From positions 4,520,501 to 4,584,500 of the forward strand of contig JAINUG010000048.1 of assembly GCA_029706075.1 (NCBI GenBank): a stretch of 64,000 nt of DNA. Reading direction: 5' to 3'. The position numbers and the translations under genes are program-made. Position 1 is the first letter of the stretch. Every line of letters starts with the position of its first letter. Under the pieces are notes generated by a model. It was not told the DNA's origin, did no database searches, and worked only from the letters and a program-made list of their open reading frames with translations. This document shows positions 1 through 11,105 of this stretch, one piece after another. This DNA comes from Aldrovandia affinis (Eukaryota > Chordata > Actinopteri > Notacanthiformes > Halosauridae).

Positions 1-755
1 TTTTTTTAGCTTAACTAAAAAGCTTAACATTGTTGTTTGGCTTTTAAACATGCCTTGGACTGCTTAGGTTGGAGAAATCCCATTCACTGACATTCACCAG
101 AGTATCAGCATTCATTATCATTCATAAAAATTCATCAAAAAACCTTCATTCATTAAATACAAATGATTTTTATTATGGACCATGCAATAAATCATAACAG
201 TGCATAATTCTCTCAGTCAATTCATATCAGTTTTAAGCATCGATTTTGTAAAGTTTACGAGTTTGAAATGAATTAATTGTGCTATGAAGGGCTTATTAAG
301 ATGTTATGAATGGCATAAGACCCCAAATGTATCAAAGTCCTAGTTTACAAAAACTATACTCTCCTAAAACCTTCATAAAGCATGTATAATGCCTTAATCA
401 ACATGTCTTAACATCTTTATAAACAGTTCTTAAGGAAGTACTTTAAATAGGATGAAATGGCATATTACGTAAGATGCTATTTTATAAACGTCACATAATA
501 TAACAATGTACTTCTATATACATACTTAAGAAAGTTGGAGTGGTAATGAATGTGTCATACACATTGATATATATATATATATACCTATAATATATTATAT
601 TCCTTAAGCATATGTCCAACAAGCATACGTCAAGTTAATTGTGACTAGTATTACCAAAGATTAACCTGTTAACTGGTAGTGAGTTTGTGAGGTAAATGGT
701 TAGACGTTGGATCATTATCACATGGATTTTGGCGTTGTTTGTCATTTAAAGTATC

Positions 756-822
<67 letters not shown>

Positions 823-1588
823 CTCACACAAACACATGCACACTCACACAATATCTAAACATGAATGTTTATTTTGACCTGCTGGATAGACCAAGTGTAG
901 TAGCTAGCTAGCTACAGTATGTCATTTGGGTTGTCCAGACCCACTATTTTCCATTAATGAAACTACATCTTTAGATAGCCATCTCTAAATGTATACTAAG
1001 ATTATCTCTATTCCCTGAGCTCCGACTGTCACTTTCACTATCTATTTATTTGGACATGTTCAGAATCGCAATATTTCAAGGCTTTCCCTCTAAATGAGTA
1101 ATTCTTATTGTTTTAGTCATTGACTCAGTCATGGTTTTGTTTGATTCCTTGTGGTGAATTAGCTGGCAGATAGCTTAGCAACTTCCAAAGTACTGAAATG
1201 ATGGAAAAAACAGGCGCACAAACCCAGGAGATGAAACAATAGACCAATATTATTATTGCAGTAACAATATGTTGGACGTTCTATGCCAACATTACCAATC
1301 TATGGGTTAAAGTTGTCTTATAAAAAAGGCAACAACCGGAGGAGGTAATACATGTTTACTGGTTTTGTTTTGTTGGATACAACACCCTGTGAAGAACAGG
1401 CTTGGTCGTGCAAAATGGATAAATCTGATAAAAACATAAAAAAATTGACACTTGTCAACATTGCTAATGGTAAAGGAGTCTGAATCATATTTGTAAGGTA
1501 ATTAGCATGATTCACTGAAATGTTACATTTGGTGTGTGGCAATATATCAAGAATGGTCTTTGCAATAAACTGATAAAGTCTCTTTAAC
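1..1588. other. no gene seen; AT-rich DNA with one microsatellite
   Basis: No supported coding region is visible. Roughly positions 240-660 contain repeated short themes about gradually ending tracts (cttataaa, ttataaac, cataaagc) that resemble the interior of AT-rich fish MITEs, and similar themes recur near 29750-29960. I cannot define termini, so no element is called. Confidence 0.4.
761..821. repeat. (AC)n microsatellite
   Basis: About 30 uninterrupted AC units, followed by degenerate cac/aca-rich sequence to about 850. Perfect arrays of this length are typical of teleost genomes and are expected to be length-polymorphic. Confidence 0.97.
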
Positions 1589-1974
1589 GGTTCCTGCTTA
1601 CCGCCAGAGGGCACCATTGGACTCTTATTCCCTGATTGTGTCATTGTCTAATTGCTTGGTTGTTTTATTGTCTTGAGTGATTCTACCTGTGCCTTGTTTT
1701 GTGCCCTTATTTAAGTTGCCTGTTTTCTTTGTTCTGTGCTCTGTCTCCAATGGTGATTCCCGGTGTTTGCTAGTCCTAGTGTTTCAGTCTTCCAATTTTA
1801 AGCTTTTGCCTTTCAACTCATGTTGGTTTTGTGTTAGTGTTTTATTATTTATACTTGTGTTTATTTTCCTGTTTGTTAGTTTGTTCTTGTGTTTTGAGTA
1901 GTTCAGACATTTTCATTAAATACACATTTTATTGAATATCTGCCTTATTTCAGTGTCAATACTGTATCCACAAA
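1589..1974 (+). mobile_element. Ty3/Gypsy-like solo LTR fossil
   Basis: This block begins ggttcctgctt, then a ccagagggc motif, and carries a tatttaagttgcctg segment like an LTR promoter, and ends in a pyrimidine-rich 3' half. Its first ~150 bases align by eye with 46831-46990, which lies directly in front of gag- and pol-like Gypsy pieces, so both are probably LTRs of one family. No internal coding part is present here, so it looks like a solo LTR. No clear target duplication was found. Old and degraded. Confidence 0.5.
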
Positions 1975-2513
1975 TGACGTGAGTTTACTCTTATTGTGGG
2001 GCACTAGTTAATGACTTAACATTAATAATTAATAATGAAAAGACGAGACCACTGATACGTTCAATTTGAGCTTGTTTTAATCAGTTCAAGAATGAGAAAA
2101 AAGCGACAACCTAATTTGCAAAAAACATACTATTTATTTACAAAAGACAGATAGAAGAATTATTGAAAAGGTATTATATTTTACTCAAAAACAAAGGTCC
2201 ATTGGTTTAGGTTTCTTACTGAAACCAACTTCTGGACCTCAATCAATTTGGAGGTTTCTATCATGAGTAGTTGAGTAAAGGGATCAATTTGTTTTGTTGT
2301 AAAGGTGAATCCCATAGCCCACTAGACAAATGACTGTTCTAGGCCCACGCACACTAGGTCTGGCTTCTCCAGGGAGATGATATACAACATGTGATATTTT
2401 GAGAACTCTGTGATGTGCCTAAGGCAGCCAAATGACCTGTCAGCTCAGCGCAGTAGGCTGAGACTGATGCTCCCTTTCATTCCCTTTACCTTTTCTATTT
2501 TTCAGAGTTGTGT

Positions 2514-3010
2514 AGGAGAGAGAGAGAGACGGCGAGGGAGCAGAAGATGTAGCTGGAGCTGGCGACAGAGGCAGTGAGAGCAAGAAGGAGAAAATGGGAC
2601 AGAGAGAGACAGGGATGAGGAGAAAGAGGGAGAGAATGAAAGAGAGAGTGATAGACAGCTGGAGGTAAATGGAGATCAAAAGCAAGGGGGATGGAGGCAT
2701 GAAGATAGAAAGAAGGGAAGTAATGCATCATCAGTAGGAAGAGTTAGAAAAAGAGTGAAGCAGCTAAAGGGGAGGAGAGAGAAACAGGCAAAATAACTGA
2801 AGGGAAATAATGAGAGACTGAGAGAGCAAGAGGGAATGATAGAGTGATATTGAAAAAGGGTATGCCAGAGCAAGGGATAGAGACATTAAGGAAGAGAGTG
2901 AGAAGCAGGAGGGTAAGAATGACAAAATGAGAAAGAAAGTCACTAAGATAGAGGCAGAGAGAAAGATGGAGGTAACAAAAACACAGCAAGAGAAAATGGG
3001 TATAGGAGAC
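2514..3010. repeat. purine-rich (GA-rich) low-complexity tract
   Basis: About 500 bases in which the plus strand is overwhelmingly A and G (gagaga, gaagga, gggaga themes) with few pyrimidines. The open frames on the minus strand here (Ser/Leu/Pro-rich) are by-products of this composition and are not genes. Such homopurine strands can adopt triplex (H-DNA) structure. Confidence 0.85.
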
Positions 3011-4758
3011 TAGTTTGAGACACCAAAGACACATAACCTAGCCCTAATACATAATAAACAAAGAATGCATATCAGAATAGAGGGCAGGTTTTATAGCACT
3101 TTTAACAAAAAGAAGAAGCAATAATTTCTCAAATTTAGGCATATTTTTCTGAACTCTGCTCTGAAGTTAATACACTGCCAGCACCAGCATGCAGTTGTTG
3201 TGTTTATTTTGCCTGTGCAATTGAATGAATGGAATGAAATCATACTGTTCAATATTCAGGCTATATAGCCATCAGGAATGTGTGAGTAAGATTAACTGCA
3301 TGCAACGGTAGGAGAGACATTGCATAGGCCTCATTTAGATGTGAATAATTCATGTTTGGGGTGTTTTGGGGTGAGGGTGAATGTGGGCAGACATGTCTGT
3401 GTGTGTGAGAGAGAGTGGCAGAGTGAATGTATGCGTATGAATGTGTTTTCTTGTGTGCATTTTGTGGTGTGTGTGTACATTTATGTTTGTGCATCATGTC
3501 CCATAGATGTGGACATGGGGGTCAACAAGACAGGGCTACCAATGGCTGGGGGAAGGAAATAATATGCCATTCTGGGATGACCTTGCCACCCTCTAATGGC
3601 TGCTAATGGAATTGAATCCCCAAGGTGTGTTCTAATCCCAAAGGGTTTATGGAAAAGAGACAGAATATGTAAATCTAAGCCAAGAGAATTACCCATTTGA
3701 GGAAGCCACATGTCTGTGACTGACAATCTGACTGACTGCTGACGCATAGGACACATTAGATGACTAAGAAATCAAGTCATATTTATCATTTATTTACCTT
3801 TTAATGGAATTAAATGCCATGGTCTGTTCTGCCTGTTATTTTCTCTTGCAACAATTTTCTATTGCAGTTGAGGTGTGGGGTAAGTTTTGTTTAGCTCACC
3901 TCACAATGCTATGTAACCTTGAATAACTGACATGAGAGACTCATTTTGCAATCAAAATAATGTTGCTGCATATGATTTCAGAGCAGTGACATTCTATTGG
4001 AGATTATAGCTATAGAGTAATATCTTGGGCCTTTTTATTAAATAACTGCAATGGAAGATGTACTGCTTAATGGGACTGTGCCAGGTCCTGGGAAGCCAGG
4101 TTGTCTGCACTCTGAAGCACAAAGCAAAATAAAATAGCCATAAAAGGTGAAAGAGTTTTGCGATATCCAGGGAAGTGGCCTCATTCAGAGGGTAGTGCCC
4201 TACCAGAAAAAAAGAAAGAAAAATGAAATCCTCATTGTCCTATTACTGTCTATCTCCTACCTTTATCAAATCAAAGTAGCCTATTTGTAAAAAATAATAA
4301 TAATAATTCTCTGAGGTTTGGTTGATGTTGAGCACAATGCGTGCTTGGCTGACTAATTTGGCAGTTTTTTCCTTGAGTGCCTTGGCTGGCTTGGGGTTAA
4401 AAATGGCAATGCGCATGCTCCATATATTCCCCTCCACCCCTAGTGGTATAAAAATGTATAACCACCAGAGAGACTAGTGCAGGATTTAAGGAAAACTCAC
4501 CACCGACTATAATGTGAATGTTAGGCATATTCTGCTTCCACTTGTGTGCCTATGGATATTTTTTAATGAATGTGCCCCACTGGAATTTTTATGATAGAAA
4601 CACTACTGGCTATATTGCTTTTACCCATAGGGGAGGAAGAGCAGGGGGATTCATTTTATAGTAACTAGTTCATGGGTACACATGAACATACATAATATGT
4701 TTCCCACTGTTAACTGTCTCCCACTGTACAATGTTTTATGTCTTTCATGTGTTGAGGT
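3011..4758. other. no gene seen
   Basis: Ordinary AT-rich sequence. There is a degenerate GT-rich stretch around 3390-3490 and a short (AAT)n run near 4290-4306. No transposon termini, splice-flanked exons or RNA genes could be supported. Confidence 0.5.
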
Positions 4759-4926
4759 CAGTGGCGGCGCCAGGGGGGGGCTTGCCGGGGCTGTAGCCCC
4801 GTCAGGAATTTGCAAAGCACCGGCGCAGCCCCCCCAAGAATTTCCTTACAATTTAAAATGTTCATTAAACCTTTAAATCAAAATAACTACCAGCTGACAA
4901 TTATTTTATAATTCCATAGTAGAGGC

Positions 4927-4928
<2 letters not shown>

Positions 4929-4958
<30 letters not shown>
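4929..4958. repeat. (TG)n microsatellite
   Basis: About 15 TG units inside the hAT element at 4759-5993, followed by cgcg-containing sequence. Confidence 0.95.
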
Positions 4959-4962
<4 letters not shown>

Positions 4963-5013
4963 TGGGGGGTCTCGCGAGACGAGAGTACCTATAACTAGCC
5001 TGCGTACGTTACG

Positions 5014-5691
5014 TTGCCATGTCGAACATTAAACTTCATTGAACTTTTACATGTTATTGGCAAGTTTGACAAAACTGTTGCGCAAAAAATATCAGACAAT
5101 CCCAGAAATGCGAAGTATACTCACCATGATGTACAGAACGAGTTAATTGATATTATGGCAAATATAGTTAGGGAGCAAATAAGTAGTGAAATAGAGGAAG
5201 CTGGACTGTTTGCATTGATAGTCGACGAAAGTAAGGACGTCAGCAAAAAAGAACAGGTGTCTGTGGTGGCACGCTATTTGCTCAATGATGTTGCACTGGA
5301 AGAATTCCTACATTTCATTCCAGCTGATGGATTAGATGCTGATTCACTTTTAAAAACAATCAAACTGACACTTAATAAATGCAACATTGACCACAATACG
5401 TGCATTGCTCAATGCTATGATGGCGCAGCCGTCATGCCAGGCTGTCATAACGGTGTAGCAGATAAACTGAGAAAAGATGTCCCACAGGCACTGTATATCC
5501 ATTGCCACGCTCATCGTCTAAATCTTGTTTTGGTGGACTGCGTTAAAAACCGGCGGCAGAGTTCTTTGAATCAGTGGAGGTGCTGTACAAAATGTTTTCG
5601 GGCTCCGTCCCTCATGATCTTTTCCAAAAAAACAAAAGAAATCAAGCCAACACAAGCTCCCGTTGATTTTGTAATGAGTGAGATGGTCTAA
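5014..5691 (+). pseudogene. hAT transposase fragment (DUF4371-like)
   Basis: The translation matches the hAT-type transposase region found in ZMYM1-, KIAA1586- and ZBED-like proteins. Visible hallmarks are LFALIVDESKDVS, which carries the first acidic residue of the RNase-H-like core, then QCYDGAAVMPG and the HCHAHRLNLVLVDCV block. Homology ends near 5555, after which the frame runs into unrelated sequence. The C-terminal catalytic and dimerisation parts are missing, so this cannot be an active enzyme. There is no ATG at the left edge; the coding similarity simply starts within the element. Family knowledge: such enzymes cut and paste DNA with 8-bp duplications, which agrees with the flanks seen here. 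Confidence 0.85.
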
Positions 5692-6034
5692 GCAGTGTTT
5701 ATCTATCATGTTGTGGCAATGTTTTCCTGGCTATTGGTATTGAGGGTCTGGGTCATTGTATTAATTTTTGAGTGTGTGAGATGGCAGTACATAAGCTAAA
5801 TCAATGCATAGCATGCTTGTTGTAGTAGCCATGCTGTAATATCTGACTAGATGGTTTAAACATTATGCGTAGTAATGTAGGCCTTCATAGCCGTGGTCTG
5901 CGCGCCCGTGACCTGCACGGGTGTCTAAATTTCATGAGCACCACCTCACAACCATAAAGCACCCCCAACCAAAATGTTTTGGTGCCGCCCCTGGTTGATG
6001 TTGATGTCATCCTTGTGTTTGATCTATTTGCATG

Positions 6035-6162
6035 TATATATATATATTTTTTGTAACTATTATTTTTTTGTAATTCCTGTGTTGCTTTTATTGACTTTTA
6101 TGTAAGGTGACCTTGGGTGTCCAGAAATGCGCAATCAAATAAAATGCATTATTATTATTATG
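6035..6162 (+). mobile_element. L2-type LINE 3' end with (ATT)n tail
   Basis: The sequence tttatgtaaggtgaccttgg, then gaaatgcgcaatcaaataaa and a short (ATT)n tail is the typical end of fish L2-clade LINEs. A second tail of the same type ends at ~60885. Only the untranslated 3' end is present, as expected from 5' truncation during target-primed reverse transcription. Confidence 0.65.
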
Positions 6163-6988
6163 TCTATATGTCTATATACATAAGCTCAAAACACCATTCT
6201 CATCTATCACTGGGCATCAGGTATAACAGCAGAAAATATTATAATGTATTATGCTTTGTGTTGAATCGTCCAATATTCAACACACACACACACATGCATA
6301 GACCCACACTCTTTTTTCCCCTAAAGCTTCTGCATATACCGTCTACAATTAAATGGTTTGTCTGTCTCAGTTTTTGTCTTCACAGAGATCACAGTCTTTG
6401 TCTTCAGGTCAGCAGATTTGCGGTGCTGCAGGTTTCTGTATTGTAATGTATGCTGTGGACATGCATTTGGGATGCAGCATGGACTCTGGCTCAGTTTGTT
6501 ATTGAACATACAAAGAATTCTCAGAGCAACATACTACTGCCATCTCAAAGTCTCCGGCAGTCATTAGTATGTTCCAGATGGAACACTGTGGTATCGTGTT
6601 TAGTTTAGTGGAATTCAATGCTGGGAGATGGAGCACACGAGCACTAAGCAGTAATCCAGCCTAGCAGTGCCTGATGATTCAGAATTCTTAGTATTGGTAT
6701 ACACGGTTATTTTAGGAGTAATTACCTGTTGCTTTTGCAATTGGGCAGCACGGGTCCGCCCCTCTCGTCTCTGAACCCCAAATTAAACATGCAGTTCAAA
6801 AACTGCTGTGTAGAGCAGATGCTTTACTGAGGAACAAACACACAGATTGACCCTTGAGCAGATTAACCATTTGTACAAGGAGAAATAAAGGGTTCATATG
6901 AATGCAGTCTGCATTCGATGTGGGTGTGTGAACCAAAACTGTTCCCACAGAAATGCACTAGGTAGGACATGTTATTTTTGGAGATATG
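6163..6988. other. no gene seen
   Basis: Non-repetitive-looking AT-rich DNA with a short (AC)n at 6280-6294. Nothing supports a gene or defined element. Confidence 0.4.
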
Positions 6989-8827
6989 TGTCATGGTTTA
7001 GTGCCTGTTTAGCCCTGTGTGGGCGTACTCCTTTTCTATCCTCGTGAGTACGTTCCTGCTCATCTCCATATCTAATCAGCGGATTGCAGTGACGTGCGGT
7101 GAGGTCAATGGTTGGGGAGGCACTGGAGATCAGAGTAGGGCGACCAGATTTTCAGAACCTCAAACCTGAACACTTTGTAGGCTATATATGAACGCGCCGC
7201 ACGTGCACGCGCACCGAAAATGCAGATCTACAGTGCTATTATACAATGTTTTAATACAGATAACATAAACATTCTGATTTTCACACCAAATAACCCGCCC
7301 CAATTATTAAAAAAAGACGTTATATCTCACGGCGAGGACCGGAGGGGCATTCCTACCGACCCCTGGCCTCGGCTATGTAAGCGCTGAATAACGGGAAAAT
7401 TTGAACATGATTGTTAAAAAACGGGAAAAATATAGCTGATTTTAGATGCAATTCACTTTCGTTTTAGTTAGTTTTGTGTCGTTCATTGTAGATTTTATTT
7501 TCATTTCAGTTAGGCTATTTCCACTGCTATTACTTTGTTATAATCCTCACACACGCACAAGTTAAAGTGAAAATATTGCTTAGCTTACCTTTACTTGTAA
7601 ATGAAGTCCATTCGCCTTTCTTTCTCAGTTTAGAAATCAAATCCTCCATTTTCAGAGCGAAAAATCTGTGCATTTGTTTGGTTGTTGTTCTTTTAACTTT
7701 GGCAAGAGTAAACCGAGTCATAAACTTCAGGCTCACTATCGCCCCCGTCTGTGAGGCAGAGGTACTGGCTGCCTCAAGGCAAGCCTTTTCCTTGTGGATT
7801 TATGTCAGATCAATAAGACTTAAATATTACACACATACGTGAAATACATTACCGAACACTATGGAAATTAAGACGTATAATAAAAGTGTCTTCAAACATG
7901 ATATTGGAAACATACAGAGAAATGGCAACAAGCACGCGCCAATTGCACGCGCTCAATTTAGTTTGTGAGGGATTGCGCAATCTGGGGAGAGGCTCGGCTC
8001 ATCACTGCCTCACCTCTCGTCTCTCTGTTGTATTTGAACAGGAAATACAGAATTTCAGCGATTTTGACTATAAAAACGATCAAAACTTATAGGAACCACA
8101 CCAAAATTGCATTGAAAGCACAGACGAGTGGACAAACATTAATACTTATTTTATTTTATTATTTCTTTTTTTACTTCTCATGAAGACAGGTGAGGCTCTG
8201 CCTCACCTGCCTCCCCTGACCGCACGTCCCTGGCGGATTGTTTTCAGGTGTTCACTGCCTACTTCAGTTCGCTGCTTTCACTACTCCGTGCTTCAGTGTC
8301 TATTCATTTGGCGTTGAAGCCGGTACGGTGTCAGTCTTAAATTTAAAAAAAAAAATCACTTTAGCTTTCTCGCCACTTCTACGGAAGTCTAGCTTTTCTT
8401 ATTTTGTTTGGTCTGTGTTTCGGGGTTACTTATGGCAGACCCATGGCACTTATTTTCGCTGTTCTTTTTCCTAAACTGCGTCTTATTCTGGGTTCTATTC
8501 CAGCTTTGTTTTCTTTTTGCTTGTGTTGCGACGCAAGTTATTTTATTTCCTTTTTCCTCTGCGTGTGGTGTTGGGCTACACGCCAGAAATTTCTGTTTGG
8601 TTTTACTATCGTTCGGTACCGTTCGTGGACCGCTTTTATTCGCCCTTTTTAGGGGTAGTTATTATTTCGTATTACGCTGGTAGTTTTATTTTTTTTCTGT
8701 GGCGATTCTCGTGGGTTAACGCCCCTTGCTCCCTATTGTGTTTTAGTGACATCCTGATTGTTCAGGAGTGTTTCTGATCCTTATTCCCCATTGGTCGCAC
8801 TTGGGCCTCACCCCTACAAGCCCTCAC
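6989..8827 (+). mobile_element. Gypsy-like LTR fossil split by a hAT insertion
   Basis: The outer parts (6989-7086 and 8241-8827) read as one long-terminal-repeat-like unit starting tgtcatggtttagtg and ending near ccctacaagccctcaca. The right half contains pyrimidine-rich and tattccccattgg segments common near the 3' end of fish Gypsy LTRs. The hAT at 7087-8232 interrupts it, so the LTR is older than the hAT. No gag or pol sequence is attached, so it looks like a solo LTR. Outer target duplications are not clear, and the right boundary is approximate. Confidence 0.45.
7087..8232. mobile_element. non-autonomous hAT transposon with perfect 8-bp TSD
   Basis: The element starts CAGTGACGTGCGGTGAGG and ends in the complement of CAGGGACGTGCGGTCAGG, so the terminal inverted repeats match at about 16 of 18 positions. 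It is flanked by identical 8-bp duplications gcggattg at 7079-7086 and 8233-8240. Subterminal DNA on the right is a tgaggctctgcctca palindrome. Length is 1146 bp and no transposase similarity is visible in either strand, so it must have been mobilised by another hAT. The perfect duplication suggests it is younger than the 4.8 kb and 20.2 kb hAT copies. Confidence 0.92.
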
Positions 8828-8885
8828 ACTTGAAGGATCTCTTAACCGCTGTTAACACCGTATAGTGGTGCAGCTTAGCTAGAAA

Positions 8886-9027
8886 TTCCATAAGGATTGT
8901 GCATTTTGTGATAAAAGCATGAAATTTGGTACACATATAGTTAAAGGCATTCCAAAAAGATTTAGATGTGGAGCCATCATGAATTTTCAATATGTCGCCT
9001 ATGGCAACCAAAATGGCCGCCATTGGT
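8886..9027 (-). repeat. inverted single copy of the ~146-bp repeat unit
   Basis: Read on the minus strand this is ggcggccattttggttgcc, then gcgacatattgaaaattcat, then cttttatcacaaaatgcac, matching each unit of the 11208-11650 array at roughly 80-90 percent by eye. It lies in the opposite orientation about 510 bases upstream of the PIN/CXC reading frame. A further partial match (aagatggcggccatgac) is at 9152-9168. Together with the array it forms an inverted-repeat bracket around that gene. Confidence 0.8.
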
Positions 9028-9539
9028 CACTATTGATAATTCTTTCTGATAAATGTTCTTATCAGGGATGGAAATGTAATGATATTGAGGACATAAGCTC
9101 AATTTATCTAGTATACATAGTTCTTATGAATTGACATTTGGATAATACAATTTTCAAGATGGCGGCCATGACTGGTATGACAATTGTAATTGCAATAAAG
9201 TTGCATAGATTATTTTGATATGGATGATCTCGGGTCAAATTATACATAGGCCTACAATTTTATGATTCAGACTTCAAATTTGCAACTATAGAATTACAGA
9301 GAAGCTGCATTTTATCATATAATTCAAGAAGATCTTTTTTATGTGGTGGCCAACATAGAAATTGTAATTCCAATAAAATAACACGAAAGTCCAATAAACT
9401 CACAAGTCTGCAAAATGAAGAATAATTACTGTACATGTGGCTATGTTTTACAGAAAATAGTACAGTAATAGAGTGGATGTCAAAGCACAGCCAGGGCACA
9501 CTGGTGACACCACTGCTGTGAAACTCAGCATGGGGTTCA

Positions 9540-10616
9540 GTGTCAGTGTGGGACCGCTACTTGTCTGAATCTTTGAAAGCTGCTACAAGAGCAAAGTGTG
9601 GGAAAGGGGTGCAGAGACGTGTGGTAGGTACTGCAGCCATTCCCAGGAACTGGCAATACTTTCTCAGAGTTGACAGCAATAAGACTGAGTTGTTCACCTT
9701 ACTCTCAGATGCTCTGCTTAGATGGTTTGTGCAGGAAGACAAACAGCTTGTTGTCACACATGATGTGGAAGTCTTCAGCAAGCCACAACTTCCAGATCCG
9801 TCTTCAGTTGCTCCATGTACACACGAGGAAGCTGATAGTCGCATGTTATTACATGTGGCCCATGCAGCAAGAAATGGCCATCAGAAAATCATGATTCAAA
9901 CTGTTGATACTGATGTTGTGGTGATGGCTGTGGCAGTGGCTCAGGGTCTACACCCAGAAAATGAGCTTTGGTTGGCATTTGGAACTGGAAAGAATTTCCG
10001 ATACCTTGCAGCCCATGAAATTGCAGCAGGGCTAGGGCCTGAAAAGGCACGTGCTCTTCCCATGTTCCATGCATTGACGGGCTGTGATACTGTATCAAGC
10101 TTTGCTGGCCACGGGAAGAAGACAGGGTGGGCTGTTTGGGCTGTCTTTCCTGAGCTGACACATGCCCTGCTGAAACTATATTCTGCCCCGGACGACATAC
10201 CACAAGAGGTAATGGTCACAATCGAGAGGTTTATTATCCTTCTTTATGACCGAACCAGCACATGCAAAGAAATAGACAAGGCACGGAGGAAGATGTTTGC
10301 GAAGAGGCACAATGTGCTGTCAATCCCTCCAACAAAGGCTGCCTTAGAGGAGCATGTGAAGAGAGCAGTGTATCAAGGAGGCCATGTGTGGGGTCAGATG
10401 CTAGTGTCCACACCAAAACTACCTTCACCGTGTAGATGGGGATGGTCAAAGACATCTGAGGGGTACGAACCCTTCTGGACATGCCTACCAGATGCAGGCC
10501 ATTCCAGCTATGAACTTGTCTCTTGCAAATGTAAGAAGGGTTGTGTTAAGCAGTGCAAGTGCAAAAAAGCTGCATTAGACTGCACAGCCCTCTGTTGCTG
10601 TGAAGGGGAGTGCTAA
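9540..10616 (+). CDS. PIN/FEN1-like nuclease with C-terminal CXC cysteine motif, 5'-truncated
   Basis: A 358-codon uninterrupted frame ends at TAA 10614-10616. The frame is open from 9522, just after a stop, and the first in-frame ATG is only at residue 102, so the true N-terminus lies elsewhere: either an upstream exon (acceptor-like ttcag at 9536-9540) or lost sequence. Motifs: THEEADSRM (94-102), TVDTDVVV (121-128) and LTGCDTVSSFAGHGKK (179-194). Their acidic residues and Gly-rich helix-hairpin-like segment fit the PIN/XPG/FEN1 nuclease fold. Residues 329-358 form a CKCKKGC...CKCKK...C...CCC cluster like the CXC domains of tesmin/TSO1-type DNA-binding proteins. I recall very similar uncharacterised proteins as multi-copy families in fish and cnidarians, which suggests a mobile-element origin. 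Inverted copies of a 146-bp repeat flank it on both sides. An ATTAAA signal at ~10786 could serve for polyadenylation. Nuclease activity is inferred only from the pattern; the CXC call is firmer. Confidence 0.72.
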   Translation: MSVWDRYLSESLKAATRAKCGKGVQRRVVGTAAIPRNWQYFLRVDSNKTELFTLLSDALLRWFVQEDKQLVVTHDVEVFSKPQLPDPSSVAPCTHEEADSRMLLHVAHAARNGHQKIMIQTVDTDVVVMAVAVAQGLHPENELWLAFGTGKNFRYLAAHEIAAGLGPEKARALPMFHALTGCDTVSSFAGHGKKTGWAVWAVFPELTHALLKLYSAPDDIPQEVMVTIERFIILLYDRTSTCKEIDKARRKMFAKRHNVLSIPPTKAALEEHVKRAVYQGGHVWGQMLVSTPKLPSPCRWGWSKTSEGYEPFWTCLPDAGHSSYELVSCKCKKGCVKQCKCKKAALDCTALCCCEGEC

Positions 10617-10721
10617 ATAGACTTTGATGTGATAGACCCTATATTTGGCGGGTCATTGTTATCACTTATTTTGAGTCTTAAATTGTAGCTTCTGAGCAAT
10701 TCTGAATTTCCAAATTCAAGT

Positions 10722-10812
10722 TCTGAATCATAAATCCTGATGATGGTCAAGGACCAAAACGTTGTTCTCAGCATGTGTAATTTGTATTAAAGTTCAGCAC
10801 TCAGCAAGTTTA
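10722..10812 (+). repeat. LINE/Penelope-like 3' end remnant
   Basis: The sequence tgatgatggtcaaggaccaa then aacgttg and tgtattaaagttcagcactc is a recurring interspersed-repeat ending in vertebrate DNA: a short imperfect dyad (ggtcaaggacc) followed by the gaaacgttg-type box. A weaker relative lies at 48488-48545. The family is not certain. Confidence 0.35.
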
Positions 10813-11027
10813 GACGCTTTGTGGGTGTCCTTCCCTTTTCAAGTTCTATATAACAAAACAAATAACAAAAAAATAATAATAATAATAAAAATAATATAAA
10901 AAAGAATCGGGGGAGACAAAGACAGCCTCTACGTGGCCTCCCCTACGAGTAGCTTAAAGGCCCAAAAGCCTACAAAAGTGAAACTAATGTCTTTAACACA
11001 TCTGCAGACCGCAAAAAGCCAAGCTGG

Positions 11028-11105
11028 TTTAGCGCTACTGCAGCTCAACATTGAAGGCCTTCACGCTGCTAAGGTCAATGTTATCAAACAGATTGCCGGA
11101 CCTGG
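11028..11105 (+). pseudogene. possible LINE endonuclease start fragment
   Basis: Translation gives ALLQLNIEGLHAAKVNVI, resembling the N-terminal strand and helix of apurinic-type endonucleases of jockey-group LINEs (pattern LQLNIEG...K). Only ~25 residues match, and the reading frame then closes. It is either a small LINE remnant or chance similarity. Confidence 0.3.

Larger units (their letters stand above)
4759..5993 (+). mobile_element. internally deleted hAT transposon (ZMYM/KIAA1586-like)
   Basis: The element begins CAGTGGCGGCGCCAGG and ends in the complement of CAGGGGCGGCACCAAA, giving imperfect terminal inverted repeats of about 14-16 bp. It is flanked by 8-bp target duplications with one mismatch, gttgaggt (4751-4758) and gttgatgt (5994-6001), the size hAT transposases make. 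At ~1235 bp it is far shorter than an autonomous hAT (usually 2.5-5 kb). It keeps only the N-terminal half of a transposase (5014-5690) plus a (GT)n run at 4929-4958. It sits immediately before an L2 tail. The mismatch in the duplication and missing C-terminal half indicate an old, immobile copy. Confidence 0.85.

Noticed and set aside
2440-3034. Minus-strand Ser/Leu-rich open frames
   Set aside because: They arise from the purine-rich composition; no domains, overlapping frames and no splice context.
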